NCBI GenBank assembly: GCA_030530185.1
Contig: JAUMVL010000014.1
Coordinates: forward strand, 1-15,346
Reading direction: 5' to 3'
DNA length: 15,346 nucleotides
Source of the DNA: Clostridia bacterium
GTDB lineage: Bacteria > Bacillota > Clostridia > Christensenellales > CAG-138
Positions within the stretch are counted from its first letter, which is position 1; each line of letters opens with the position of its first letter. The translations under genes and the position numbers were made by a program. This document shows positions 6,004 through 13,198 of this stretch, piece by piece. The notes beneath the pieces are model-generated. The model searched no databases and had not been told where the DNA came from. It was given only the letters and a program-made list of their open reading frames with translations.

Positions 6004-8229
6004 TTAGAACAGGCCGATAACCTTGGTCATATAGCCTGCGCCTTCACCGAGGAACGTGTCAAGATAGGTCGACGGATCGCCGTAGTCGGGACCCCAGCCG
6101 GAGCCGTAGAACATATCGAAGTTGCCGGCTTCGCCGTTGGAGGCGCGATAACCGGAAGCATAGTAATCCTGAGAAGTCGTTGCCTCAACCAGATTGATCA
6201 CAACATTCTCAGCACCAAGCGTATCCTCAATAACCTTCTTATATGCGTTCGCCTGTGCGGTGTTCGCATCGTTAGCGGAGTAGTAAACAACATCGATGTA
6301 GATCGGGAAGGTTACCTTGCCTTCGAGTTCACTCTTGGCCTTATCCAAAGCGGCCTTTGCAGCTTCCGGATTGAACCAGCCGTCGATCTGGTCAGCAACC
6401 TTGATGGGGCTGCCCAGCTTCTCGAGGTAGTACTGAACCATCTCGCCATAGAAGGTGCCTGCCGGGAAGGTCTTGCCGTCCGCATCGGTGACGTCCTCGC
6501 TCAGAGAGACGAACTCAGGATGCGTGTACATGTTGCGCAGCGAGGTGTACTTCAGATCTTCGCCGTAGGTAACCGCATTGTAGGTGCCCTTGTCAAAAGC
6601 GAACTGGAGCGCCTGACGGAAGCTCTTGTTGTTCAGCGCGATGTTGGTGTCGATCTTCTGATCTTCGGTCTTCGGAGAAGCAACGGTGCCCGCTTCGAGT
6701 GCAAACGTGCCGCGGTTGAGGTTCAGGCCGCCGAAGTAAGTCGTGGACTCGGTGTCGGTGATGTAGCCGTACTTGTCAAAGTTGCCGTCTTCCTTGGCCT
6801 TGGCCAAAGTACCGGTGGACTCGCGCAGACCAGCTGCCGCGTAAACGCCCTTTACCGCATCTTCATAATATGCAAGGGGGTTCTCGCCTGCATCGTAAAC
6901 GAACTTGATGGAATCAATCTTCACATCGTCCGCTTTGTAGTAGTTTGCGTTCTTTACGAGATAGATCTCGGAATCCTTCTGCAGCTTCTGGAGGAGGAAC
7001 GGACCGCAGTAAACCTGCGAAGCGACGTCCTCGGACTTGCCGAAGGTGTACTTGTTCGTATCTGCGGATGCAGCGGCATACTCTTCAACGCCGTAGACAC
7101 CGCCGTTCGCCTGATAGAACGAATCGCAGATCGGCAGGAAGCAAGAGTAGGTCAGCATCGTCAGGAAGTACGAAGTGGGCTGCTCCAGCGTGACCGTCAG
7201 CGTGTACTTATCGGTGGCCTTGTAGCCAACGTTGTCCCAGCTGCCGCCATTCGCATAGTAGTCCGTACCGCCGACGATGACGCCATCGATCAGCCATTCC
7301 AGACCGGCCTTGGTATCGAGCATGTGATGGAAGCCCGCAACGAAGTCTTCCGCGGTGACTTCCGCATACTGCGTACCTTCGGAGGTGTACCAATACACGC
7401 CCGGACGGATGTGGAAGGTGTAGGTCAGACCGTCTTCGGAGATATCCCAGGACTCTGCAAGAGCGGGCTGCATCTGGCCAAGGTTGTTGTACTCAACGAG
7501 GCCGTCAACGGTGTTGACCGTGATCTCGGTATCAGACTGAGAAGAAGTGTTCAGCCAGTCGATCGTAACCGGTGCGGTGGCGAACGTCGTGGTATAATCC
7601 TTCTGGAGGGTATGGCCCTTCGCGGTCAGGATCGCAGCGGGATCATATTCCGCTTCGCCGAGGACAGCCTTGTTCCAGGCTTCGATCAGCTCTGCGCGCT
7701 CTTCCTTGGTGATGAACTCGTCGGAAATGATAAGGCCCTTCAGACGGTCATCATCGTTGCCCCACTGGACGTACGGAACGGTTCTGTATGCGATACGGGT
7801 GATCTGATAGGAGCCGCCACGGGTGGTGGTCGGGATCATAACCGCCGAATCAAGCAGCAGAGCTTCCGCCTGTGCCATCAGGTTGAAACGCTTGTTGACA
7901 TCCTGCTCCGCCTTTGCAATCGCGTAAGCTTCCGCATACTCGCCGAGAGCCGCCTCATAGCGTTCTTCATCGTCGCCGCGGACATACTCGGTCGGACGAA
8001 CAAACGGCTCTTCCGTCGGCTCAGCTTCCGCTTCGGCTGCCGCGGGTTCTTCCGCTGCATCCGCTTTGGCGGGCTCTTCAGCCTTCGGCGCTTCCGTCGC
8101 GGTCGTGTCAACCGTTTCAATTGCCGGTGCCGGATTGTCATTGGACGTCGTAGACGGCGCAGGCGCGGCGCAGGCAACTGCACCAAACACCATCATCGCT
8201 GCCATCAACCATGCAATGATTTTCTTCAT
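6004..8229 (-). CDS. oppA: Oligopeptide-binding lipoprotein, AmiA/OppA type, apparently circularly permuted
   Basis: Extracytoplasmic peptide receptor (family SBP_bac_5) of the transporter. Residues 1-19 are a lipoprotein signal ending AVA before Cys20, the likely lipid anchor. Residues 21-75 are an Ala/Glu/Pro linker. Residues about 79-190 resemble the C-terminal end of AmiA-like proteins: AEALLLDSAVMIP (121-133), a Gly-rich turn, then FITKEERAELIEAW (172-185). Only then comes the normal N-terminal start of the family, VNTVDGLVEY (229-238), followed by LAESWDISEDGLTYTFHIRP (247-266). The remaining order is normal through GLNLNRGTF (491-499), SFRQALQFAFDKGTY (526-540) and SGWGPDYGDPSTYLDTFLG (700-718). 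The protein stops at 741, just where the usual C-terminal segment would begin. AGGAGG lies eight bases before the ATG, and a sigma-A promoter lies upstream. It heads the opp operon. Confidence 0.93.
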   Translation of the reverse strand: MKKIIAWLMAAMMVFGAVACAAPAPSTTSNDNPAPAIETVDTTATEAPKAEEPAKADAAEEPAAAEAEAEPTEEPFVRPTEYVRGDDEERYEAALGEYAEAYAIAKAEQDVNKRFNLMAQAEALLLDSAVMIPTTTRGGSYQITRIAYRTVPYVQWGNDDDRLKGLIISDEFITKEERAELIEAWNKAVLGEAEYDPAAILTAKGHTLQKDYTTTFATAPVTIDWLNTSSQSDTEITVNTVDGLVEYNNLGQMQPALAESWDISEDGLTYTFHIRPGVYWYTSEGTQYAEVTAEDFVAGFHHMLDTKAGLEWLIDGVIVGGTDYYANGGSWDNVGYKATDKYTLTVTLEQPTSYFLTMLTYSCFLPICDSFYQANGGVYGVEEYAAASADTNKYTFGKSEDVASQVYCGPFLLQKLQKDSEIYLVKNANYYKADDVKIDSIKFVYDAGENPLAYYEDAVKGVYAAAGLRESTGTLAKAKEDGNFDKYGYITDTESTTYFGGLNLNRGTFALEAGTVASPKTEDQKIDTNIALNNKSFRQALQFAFDKGTYNAVTYGEDLKYTSLRNMYTHPEFVSLSEDVTDADGKTFPAGTFYGEMVQYYLEKLGSPIKVADQIDGWFNPEAAKAALDKAKSELEGKVTFPIYIDVVYYSANDANTAQANAYKKVIEDTLGAENVVINLVEATTSQDYYASGYRASNGEAGNFDMFYGSGWGPDYGDPSTYLDTFLGEGAGYMTKVIGLF

Positions 8230-8312
8230 GTTTTTTTCCTCCTGTTTGTTTTCCTTTTATGCTTTGAGTGAGCGGAAATCGTTCGCCCATTGCAATCAAA
8301 AGTATAGTTTAT

Positions 8313-8340
8313 ATAATATCATGTTTCTTCGTAATTGCAA
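8313..8340 (-). promoter_or_regulatory. Sigma-A-like promoter of oppA
   Basis: On the minus strand TTGCAA (8335-8340) is followed after 16 bases by TATTAT (8313-8318), one mismatch from the -10 consensus. The start of transcription would be near 8306, giving a leader of about 75 bases before oppA. AT-rich sequence upstream could serve as an UP element. The -35 match is only moderate. A second -10-like TATAAT further upstream has no good -35 partner. Confidence 0.5.
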
Positions 8341-8668
8341 GCCTTTTGTTTCCCCTTTTTCGATGTTTTTACATAGATACGGTATAAAAATGAGTTTGAA
8401 TTTGCCTGTTTTCTGCATAAAACCGGCTGTAAAAGTCCAGCGAGCGATTTATTATACATTTTATATAAAATAATATATTTTTTATTTTTAAGCTCTGCGA
8501 CTAAAACGGGACAATCCTTTTCCCCCCTTGAAACCCACAATCCACCATGCCGCATTCCCCGTTTTTTCTGCTGGACCATCACTGAAAATCGGTCGCCGGA
8601 TGTCCTGTATGACAATGTCGCAATGCTGATAATGCTGATATCATAAAATCTTCCTATTATCAATATGC
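8341..8668. other. AT-rich intergenic stretch between oppA and the E2-like gene
   Basis: This is the upstream part of a 439-base gap (8230-8668). It holds runs of A and T around 8450-8490, a short tandem repeat at 8622-8639, and the presumed upstream control region of oppA. I found no convincing gene, RNA or riboswitch here. No clear terminator follows the E2-like gene, so read-through into oppA is possible. A 114-codon minus-strand frame beginning with TTG at 8663 crosses it but has no ribosome site of normal quality and no recognisable domain. Confidence 0.5.
8622..8639. repeat. Perfect 9-bp tandem duplication
   Basis: AATGCTGAT occurs twice in direct succession, about 30 bases after the stop of the E2-like gene. 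It could be a protein-binding site, or simply a slippage duplication in an intergenic region. The sequence gives no further clue. Confidence 0.6.
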
Positions 8669-9505
8669 TTACGGCAGGTCGTCGATCACCGTCTCTGGCG
8701 GGGTTTCCAACAGATACGGATCTTTCAGATATTGCTCGAACCGTTTGAATGCAATCGCATACTGGGAACCGGAGCAGATGCGTTCGTCCATCACGACGCC
8801 GACCGGCATCGTGCGGACAAATTCGATCTCGCCGCGCTTGCGCACCGGCACCTCACGCGCATTGCCCATCGCCATGATCATCGACGTCGTACCGAAGTTG
8901 TACACATGATGATAGATATGGTTCGTGCGGATCGACGCAAGGTTGGTAACCGTCATCGTGCAATGGAACGGACTCGCATCGAGGATGCTCTTGGGCAGCA
9001 AGCCGTGCTTATCCGCCCATTTGAAGAGGTTGACGCCGAGACGGCACAGGCCCGGCACGGCAAGCAGCTTTCGGATGATGTCGTCCGTGCTGTTCGTATC
9101 GCCGGCCTCACGGTTTTCGGCAATATATTTGTCCATGATTTTCTGTACTTCAAAGATCGTATTGGTCCGGTCGAAGTGCATCTTGTTCATCGTTCCCTCG
9201 TGAATTCCGGGCTTTAACACGACCATCCCGATGGCGATTTCGTTGCGGGCATAGATGGTTTTGTTCACAACGAACCGATTGAGATACGGATACTCGCAGA
9301 TCGTGCGCACAAACGCCGCCAGAAACAGTCCGAGATGCGAAATCGTCACGCCTTCCCTGCGCTTCTCGTTCAAATACTTCTGCATCGGCTCAAGCGGGAT
9401 GTCCACCTCGGTCATGTTCATGGAATCGCTGCGCTCTGCCAGAATGTGTGCCACAACCTGATACATCGGCTGCGCGGTTCTGACTCTTCTTCCGTCTGCT
9501 CTCAT
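8669..9505 (-). CDS. Stand-alone E2/CAT-fold acyltransferase-like protein, catalytic residues replaced
   Basis: 278 residues resembling the catalytic domain of 2-oxoacid dehydrogenase E2 / chloramphenicol acetyltransferase, without a lipoyl or E1/E3-binding domain and with no dehydrogenase genes nearby. Supporting patterns are VTISHLGLFLAAFVRTICEY (53-72), the 'TiTNlg' strand as HCTMTVTNLA (181-190), and the terminal helix FKRFEQYLKDPYLLE (253-267). The catalytic motif, normally D-H-R-x-x-D-G, reads DERICSG (240-246): His is replaced by Glu and Asp by Ser. Classical acyl transfer is therefore doubtful. From memory, similar stand-alone proteins with DERICDG occur in Clostridia, which would make the Ser the more unusual change here. 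The start at 9505 is chosen because GGAGAGG lies seven bases upstream; an ATG 39 bases earlier falls in the promoter leader. It has its own promoter and probably forms a one-gene unit. Confidence 0.8.
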   Translation of the reverse strand: MRADGRRVRTAQPMYQVVAHILAERSDSMNMTEVDIPLEPMQKYLNEKRREGVTISHLGLFLAAFVRTICEYPYLNRFVVNKTIYARNEIAIGMVVLKPGIHEGTMNKMHFDRTNTIFEVQKIMDKYIAENREAGDTNSTDDIIRKLLAVPGLCRLGVNLFKWADKHGLLPKSILDASPFHCTMTVTNLASIRTNHIYHHVYNFGTTSMIMAMGNAREVPVRKRGEIEFVRTMPVGVVMDERICSGSQYAIAFKRFEQYLKDPYLLETPPETVIDDLP

Positions 9506-9534
9506 CGCTTGTCCTCTCCATCGGATTTTGTGAT

Positions 9535-9563
9535 AGTATATCATATCGTGCGTCGCTTGACAA
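9535..9563 (-). promoter_or_regulatory. Sigma-A promoter of the E2-like gene
   Basis: On the minus strand TTGTCA (9558-9563) and TATACT (9535-9540) are separated by exactly 17 bases, each with one mismatch to consensus. Transcription would begin near 9528, about 23 bases before the chosen start codon at 9505. This supports that start over the upstream ATG at 9544. Confidence 0.7.
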
Positions 9564-9579
9564 CATCTGTTTCTGCTGC

Positions 9580-9600
9580 ATGGACAGTGCCGATGTCCAT
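9580..9600. promoter_or_regulatory. Candidate operator: 7-bp dyad in the divergent promoter region
   Basis: ATGGACA and TGTCCAT form a perfect inverted repeat with a 7-base spacer. The dyad lies between the E2-like promoter and the promoter of the YARHG operon, so a bound regulator could affect both. It has no T tract and no gene end near it, so it is not a terminator. A 7-bp dyad can arise by chance. Confidence 0.3.
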
Positions 9601-9658
9601 TCGTTCCGATAAATTAATGAAGAATTTGCAATTTTGACGCACAAATCCAGCCATACTC

Positions 9659-9667
9659 TGCTATAAT
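9659..9667 (+). promoter_or_regulatory. Extended -10 promoter of the YARHG operon
   Basis: TGC directly before a perfect TATAAT (9662-9667) gives the extended -10 form, which can work without a good -35. A TTGACG at 9634-9639 is 22 bases away, too far for a normal spacer. Transcription would start near 9673-9675, only 6 to 8 bases before the ATG at 9681. The mRNA would then be almost leaderless. Confidence 0.5.
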
Positions 9668-9680
9668 AGGGGCAGCAAGT

Positions 9681-10934
9681 ATGGAGAATGTATCGCAACA
9701 ACGAAACAGTCGGTTGATCCTCCTTGTCGGACTCGGCACGGTGTTTTTGCTTGCATGCATTGCGATCTCCCTGTTTTTCTCGCTTCGCCCGCCCGCCGTC
9801 GTGACCCTGCGCCGGTACGTAACGCTCGGCAAACAGCCCGGCGGCGAACCGTATGCCGAGATCGACCGTGATGCATTGTTCAACGATTTGCATCTGCCTC
9901 CGCCGGCGGATCATGCACATGCCGCCGAACGCCTTCCGGAGGTTCGCGCTCTGAACGACATGCAGCTGTTCCTTTCCTCCACCGACACAGAAGACGTTCT
10001 GCAGGTCGTTGTGCTTGCGGATGCCGAAACGCTGCAGCGGCACGGCATTCGGTTTGAAACGCTGAGTTGGGAGCAGCCGATCACCAAGCGGACCGGGCAA
10101 GGCACCGGGGTCCCGTCGTTTGCCCCGGGCGATTCCGAACAAGCGGCTTCAAGACCCGTCGCGGGAACGTATTTGTCCTCGCTTGCAGACGATAACGGCG
10201 ACGGGTATAACCTCCGCGCCGTGTGCGAACGCGTCCAGCAGGAGCGGGACGCATTGTGTCGAGAAAAACTCGGCGATTCGTACAAGGCCGAGAAATTGCA
10301 GGTTTCGTTTTCGACCAACATCGGCGACGCAACGTATCACAATGTTTATCAGGCCAGCTATCGCGCGGCCATCGAAAACGAGGATCCCAACCTTGCGGTC
10401 ACAATCTTTTTCCGCGTCCGGCTGTTCAATCTGCAAATCGCCGAGGACGGCACAATCGCGTTTGACAGCTATGCCGATGTGTCGATCCAAAAGACCGAGG
10501 CCGAATGCAAGCGTGCTCCGTCTTCCTCGCAATACGAAACCATGATCCTCTCCGGCGGCGGACAGCGCATTTCGGGCAAGCCCGTCTTCGACCAAAACGG
10601 GTTTGTGCGGTTTGCCGATCAGCCGACGAGCTATCGCATGGCGACCGGGGTCTACTGGTCCCCGACCTACGAGCTGCTGACCGAAGATATGATCTGGAAG
10701 CTGACCGCTGCGGACGGGTATTCGCTTGCCAAGGTGCTGCGTTATGCGCGAAAGGAAATCTACGCACGCTATTACGCGGCGTTCGACCCGCAAACGGAGC
10801 GCGAATTCTATGAGCATTATCGCGCCTATCCGTGGTACCACGAGCTCTCCCCCGACCGCACCGTCGATATGACCGAAACGGAACGCGCGAATATGCGTCT
10901 GCTCCGTGAAATACAATCTTTGGTAGAGAAATGA
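9681..10934 (+). CDS. Membrane-anchored YARHG-domain protein with one copy of an unnamed repeat domain
   Basis: 417 residues. One membrane segment at about 11-34 follows a short polar head, so the bulk should face outside. Residues 42-130 form a domain found again, twice, in the third gene of the operon: a 'RYV/DYV' strand, an Asp-containing 'EID' strand, a P-rich loop, then a late 'GIRFETLSWEQ'. A middle domain (about 170-340) is also shared with that gene. Residues 353-412 are a YARHG domain: ARKEIYARYYAAF (356-368), then a gap, AYPWYHEL (382-389), and TETERANMRLL (398-408). YARHG domains are known from bacterial envelope proteins but have no settled function. No Shine-Dalgarno sequence is seen before the ATG. 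Its stop overlaps an alternative ATG of the next gene. First gene of a three-gene operon. Confidence 0.85.
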   Translation: MENVSQQRNSRLILLVGLGTVFLLACIAISLFFSLRPPAVVTLRRYVTLGKQPGGEPYAEIDRDALFNDLHLPPPADHAHAAERLPEVRALNDMQLFLSSTDTEDVLQVVVLADAETLQRHGIRFETLSWEQPITKRTGQGTGVPSFAPGDSEQAASRPVAGTYLSSLADDNGDGYNLRAVCERVQQERDALCREKLGDSYKAEKLQVSFSTNIGDATYHNVYQASYRAAIENEDPNLAVTIFFRVRLFNLQIAEDGTIAFDSYADVSIQKTEAECKRAPSSSQYETMILSGGGQRISGKPVFDQNGFVRFADQPTSYRMATGVYWSPTYELLTEDMIWKLTAADGYSLAKVLRYARKEIYARYYAAFDPQTEREFYEHYRAYPWYHELSPDRTVDMTETERANMRLLREIQSLVEK

Positions 10935-10942
10935 GGTGTTCC

Positions 10943-11482
10943 ATGAAAACCATCCGCACCATCCTTGCCACCTTTGGCATGACCACGCTGCTCTACGGCG
11001 CGTTTGCGCTGTTTTGTGTCAGCATCGATCCCGCGTTTACGGCGCGTTCGATCTATCAGCTGTTCCGCGATACCGGCTTTCCGTTCCTTGTCGTCGGCAT
11101 TGCCTGTCTGCTGTCGGTGCTGATCATTTCCTTCGCAGTCGCAGCCTTCCGTGACGATTCCAAAGCCCGCCGCGGCACTGCCGCTGTCGATGAGGAGCAG
11201 TTCCTGGAGGAAGAGACCGTTCCCGTCGAGGAGTATGAGCGGCAATGGACGCCCGAGCTGAAAAAGAAATCGCGCGATGCGCTCTCATATGAGGACAGCG
11301 ACGATACGCCGGACCTGTTTGCAGAGGATGAGACTGCCGATGAACCCGCAGACGAAGAACCGCCGACGCTGGATGCATCGCTGTTCCGTCAGCCGAACCA
11401 GCCGATGCGCCGATGCGTATTTTGCGGAACCGCTTATCCCGAAACGGACGCCGTCTGCCCCAAATGCGGCAGGCGCGCATAA
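10943..11482 (+). CDS. Two-TM protein with acidic linker and C-terminal zinc ribbon
   Basis: 179 residues from the chosen start. Two hydrophobic segments at about 4-28 and 45-68 form a hairpin in the membrane. They are followed by a long acidic, probably disordered region, and the chain ends in a treble CxxC pair, CVFCG (158-162) and CPKCG (172-176), typical of a small zinc ribbon. Both ends and the ribbon are most likely cytoplasmic. The start at 10943 is preferred because GAGGTG sits at proper distance. An ATG at 10931 (four more residues) overlaps the previous stop as ATGA and is the alternative. It lies between two paralogous YARHG genes, 9 bases before the second. In other Firmicutes, zinc-ribbon and YARHG domains often share one protein; here they appear split. 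Function unknown. Confidence 0.8.
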   Translation: MKTIRTILATFGMTTLLYGAFALFCVSIDPAFTARSIYQLFRDTGFPFLVVGIACLLSVLIISFAVAAFRDDSKARRGTAAVDEEQFLEEETVPVEEYERQWTPELKKKSRDALSYEDSDDTPDLFAEDETADEPADEEPPTLDASLFRQPNQPMRRCVFCGTAYPETDAVCPKCGRRA

Positions 11483-11491
11483 GGAGGCGCT

Positions 11492-13054
11492 ATGGGAAAA
11501 CGTGCAATGCGCAAGACCGTCATTACGATCGGCCTGATTCTTGTCACACTGATCGCGCTCTGCGTAATCGTGGCATATTTCCTGTTCGGTGCAAACCTGC
11601 GCCAGGTGAGGGTCTCCGACTACGTGATCACGACGCGCGTCGGCGACCACTATGAATTTACGCTCGACACCGATCGCATGATCTGGGAACAGCATTTGGT
11701 CAACCCTCCCGTCTCCGAGCTTGACAAGTACCCCGAGATTCAGGCGATCCGTTCGCTCGGCCTGTACGTGGAAAAAACCGATCAGGGCTATTCGTTTGAG
11801 ACGGTCACCACTTCCGACGATCCCGCAATGGCCAAAAAGCTTCGACGCGCCGGCATCGTATTAAAGGGAACGCAATGGACCTGGACCGAGAATGAAATCA
11901 TCGGCAAGAACGCCACGCAGCCGACCGACGGGTTTACCGAGCTGTCCCTGCCCGACTACGTTCGCGTTTCGGCGTTGCCGGACGGTTCCTATACCGCGAC
12001 GCTCGATCAACAGGCGCTGCTGGATGCATGCAGCTTTGAACTGCCGCTCGATCCGAATCAGCACAGCGGCTATCAGGCAATCATGAGCCTGTCGATCGGC
12101 TGTTCGCAGGCGGACGGCAGCTATCGTCTGCAGGCGCAAAGCAACATGTCCACGATCATGGAAGCCCTTGCCGAAAACCGGATCCGTATCACGAATACGG
12201 CATGGACCTGGACGCCCGCCGAGATGGCGCAGCATGCCGGTCAGGGAAGCAGCGCTGCGACGCCGGCCGCGCAGCAGCCCGAAACGCAGCAAGCATCACC
12301 CGCACCGCAGCAGTCTGCGTCGAACGAAGCTCCGACCGCTTCGCCTGCGCCGCGTCAAAGCAGCGGCGAAGCCATCACTTCGCTGTATGGATTCGACCAG
12401 ACCGCCGTGCGCGTCGCAATCCGCAATGCAAAAGAGGCGTACTATGGCAGCAAGCTCGAATCCGGTACGGTCTATATGAACTACTTTGCTGTCGGAACCG
12501 GCAGCACGCCGCATCGGAACGTGTTCCGCGTTGTCTATGAGATCTCCACGACCGGCGGCACCGAATACCTGATCGCAGACGTATACGATCTCGATTCCGA
12601 AACCGGCTATTCCGCAAGCGACGTTGCGCTTCGCACGGCCGCGACCCGCGCCGAGGCCCGTGCAACCGACGATATCAAGGACTATACGCTCTATACGCTC
12701 AACGACGGCAGTATGATCTTCCCCGAAAATGCAAATCGATCCCCGTTCGATGCGGACGGCTTCGTGATGGAAAAGAGCATTTCCGAGCCCCTGACCTATG
12801 ACGAGCTATGGGATATTCCGCAGACCGAAAGTCTGACGCTGCTGCAGCTGCTTGCGTTTGCGCGCAATGAAATGTTTGCCCGCGCGGGGCATCAGTTCAA
12901 CACCTCCGGCAGCTACTATCGTCACTTCTCCTCTTACAGCTGGTACGATCCGTCCGGCACGATCACCGCAGGCCAGCTTGCCGAAAAGTGGCCGATCACC
13001 GCGACCAATACGACGACGATCAAGTTCCTTGAAAAACTGATCAAGGAAGGCTGA
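11492..13054 (+). CDS. Membrane-anchored YARHG-domain protein with two copies of an unnamed repeat domain
   Basis: 520 residues. A membrane segment at about 9-33 is followed by two copies of a domain of about 95 residues (about 40-136 and 151-245). Each begins with a DYV strand (43-45, 155-157) and has an aromatic-D strand and a conserved IQAIRSL / YQAIMSL core (83-89, 194-200). Each ends in WTWT (129-132, 238-241) followed by an Asn/Pro-x-E turn. A Gln/Ala/Pro/Ser linker (246-296) leads to a middle domain (about 297-440), also present in the first gene of the operon. The YARHG domain comes last: AFARNEMFARAGHQF (455-469), SYSWYDPSGT (481-490), then a Thr-rich stretch before IKFLEKLI. AAGGAGG lies just before the ATG. 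A strong terminator follows. I infer an envelope-exposed role, perhaps as a paralogous partner of the first gene. Confidence 0.87.
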   Translation: MGKRAMRKTVITIGLILVTLIALCVIVAYFLFGANLRQVRVSDYVITTRVGDHYEFTLDTDRMIWEQHLVNPPVSELDKYPEIQAIRSLGLYVEKTDQGYSFETVTTSDDPAMAKKLRRAGIVLKGTQWTWTENEIIGKNATQPTDGFTELSLPDYVRVSALPDGSYTATLDQQALLDACSFELPLDPNQHSGYQAIMSLSIGCSQADGSYRLQAQSNMSTIMEALAENRIRITNTAWTWTPAEMAQHAGQGSSAATPAAQQPETQQASPAPQQSASNEAPTASPAPRQSSGEAITSLYGFDQTAVRVAIRNAKEAYYGSKLESGTVYMNYFAVGTGSTPHRNVFRVVYEISTTGGTEYLIADVYDLDSETGYSASDVALRTAATRAEARATDDIKDYTLYTLNDGSMIFPENANRSPFDADGFVMEKSISEPLTYDELWDIPQTESLTLLQLLAFARNEMFARAGHQFNTSGSYYRHFSSYSWYDPSGTITAGQLAEKWPITATNTTTIKFLEKLIKEG

Positions 13055-13067
13055 TCAAAAATCCGAT

Positions 13068-13103
13068 CCGCTCCGCTGCTCAAAAGCGGAGCGGTTTCGA
13101 TTT
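13068..13103 (+). terminator. Rho-independent terminator of the YARHG operon
   Basis: Bases 13068-13077 pair with 13085-13094 in a perfect 10-bp GC-rich stem with a 7-base loop, followed on the plus strand by TTTCGATTT. It begins 14 bases after the stop of the last gene. The T tract is interrupted, but the stem is very stable. Confidence 0.8.
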
Positions 13104-13137
13104 CAAAAGATTTTCACATTCTGTTTGCCGTTGGTTC

Positions 13138-13166
13138 TTGACGAAACGTGTAAAGTAGCGTAAACT
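13138..13166 (+). promoter_or_regulatory. Sigma-A promoter of yajC
   Basis: TTGACG (13138-13143) and TAAACT (13161-13166) are spaced by 17 bases. The -35 has one mismatch and the -10 two. Transcription would start near 13173, giving a leader of about 26 bases before the yajC start. Confidence 0.6.
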
Positions 13167-13198
13167 AAAGCTTAGCCACAGGGAAAGGACAAAAGAAC

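Noticed and set aside
6520..8271. 583-codon plus-strand open frame opposite oppA
   Set aside because: It is an antisense shadow produced by the codon bias of oppA; no ribosome site, no domain, and oppA carries clear family motifs.
8510..8560. GTGG-like motifs that might be MraZ-type binding repeats upstream of oppA
   Set aside because: The spacing and copy number do not fit the known repeats and no cell-division genes are near.
8319..8663. 114-codon minus-strand frame in the oppA upstream gap
   Set aside because: It starts with TTG, lies in AT-rich sequence over the oppA promoter, and has no recognisable domain or hydrophobic pattern.
9557..9562. Perfect plus-strand TTGACA upstream of the YARHG operon
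   Set aside because: No -10 element at 16-18 bases; it overlaps the -35 of the minus-strand E2-like promoter and is probably incidental.
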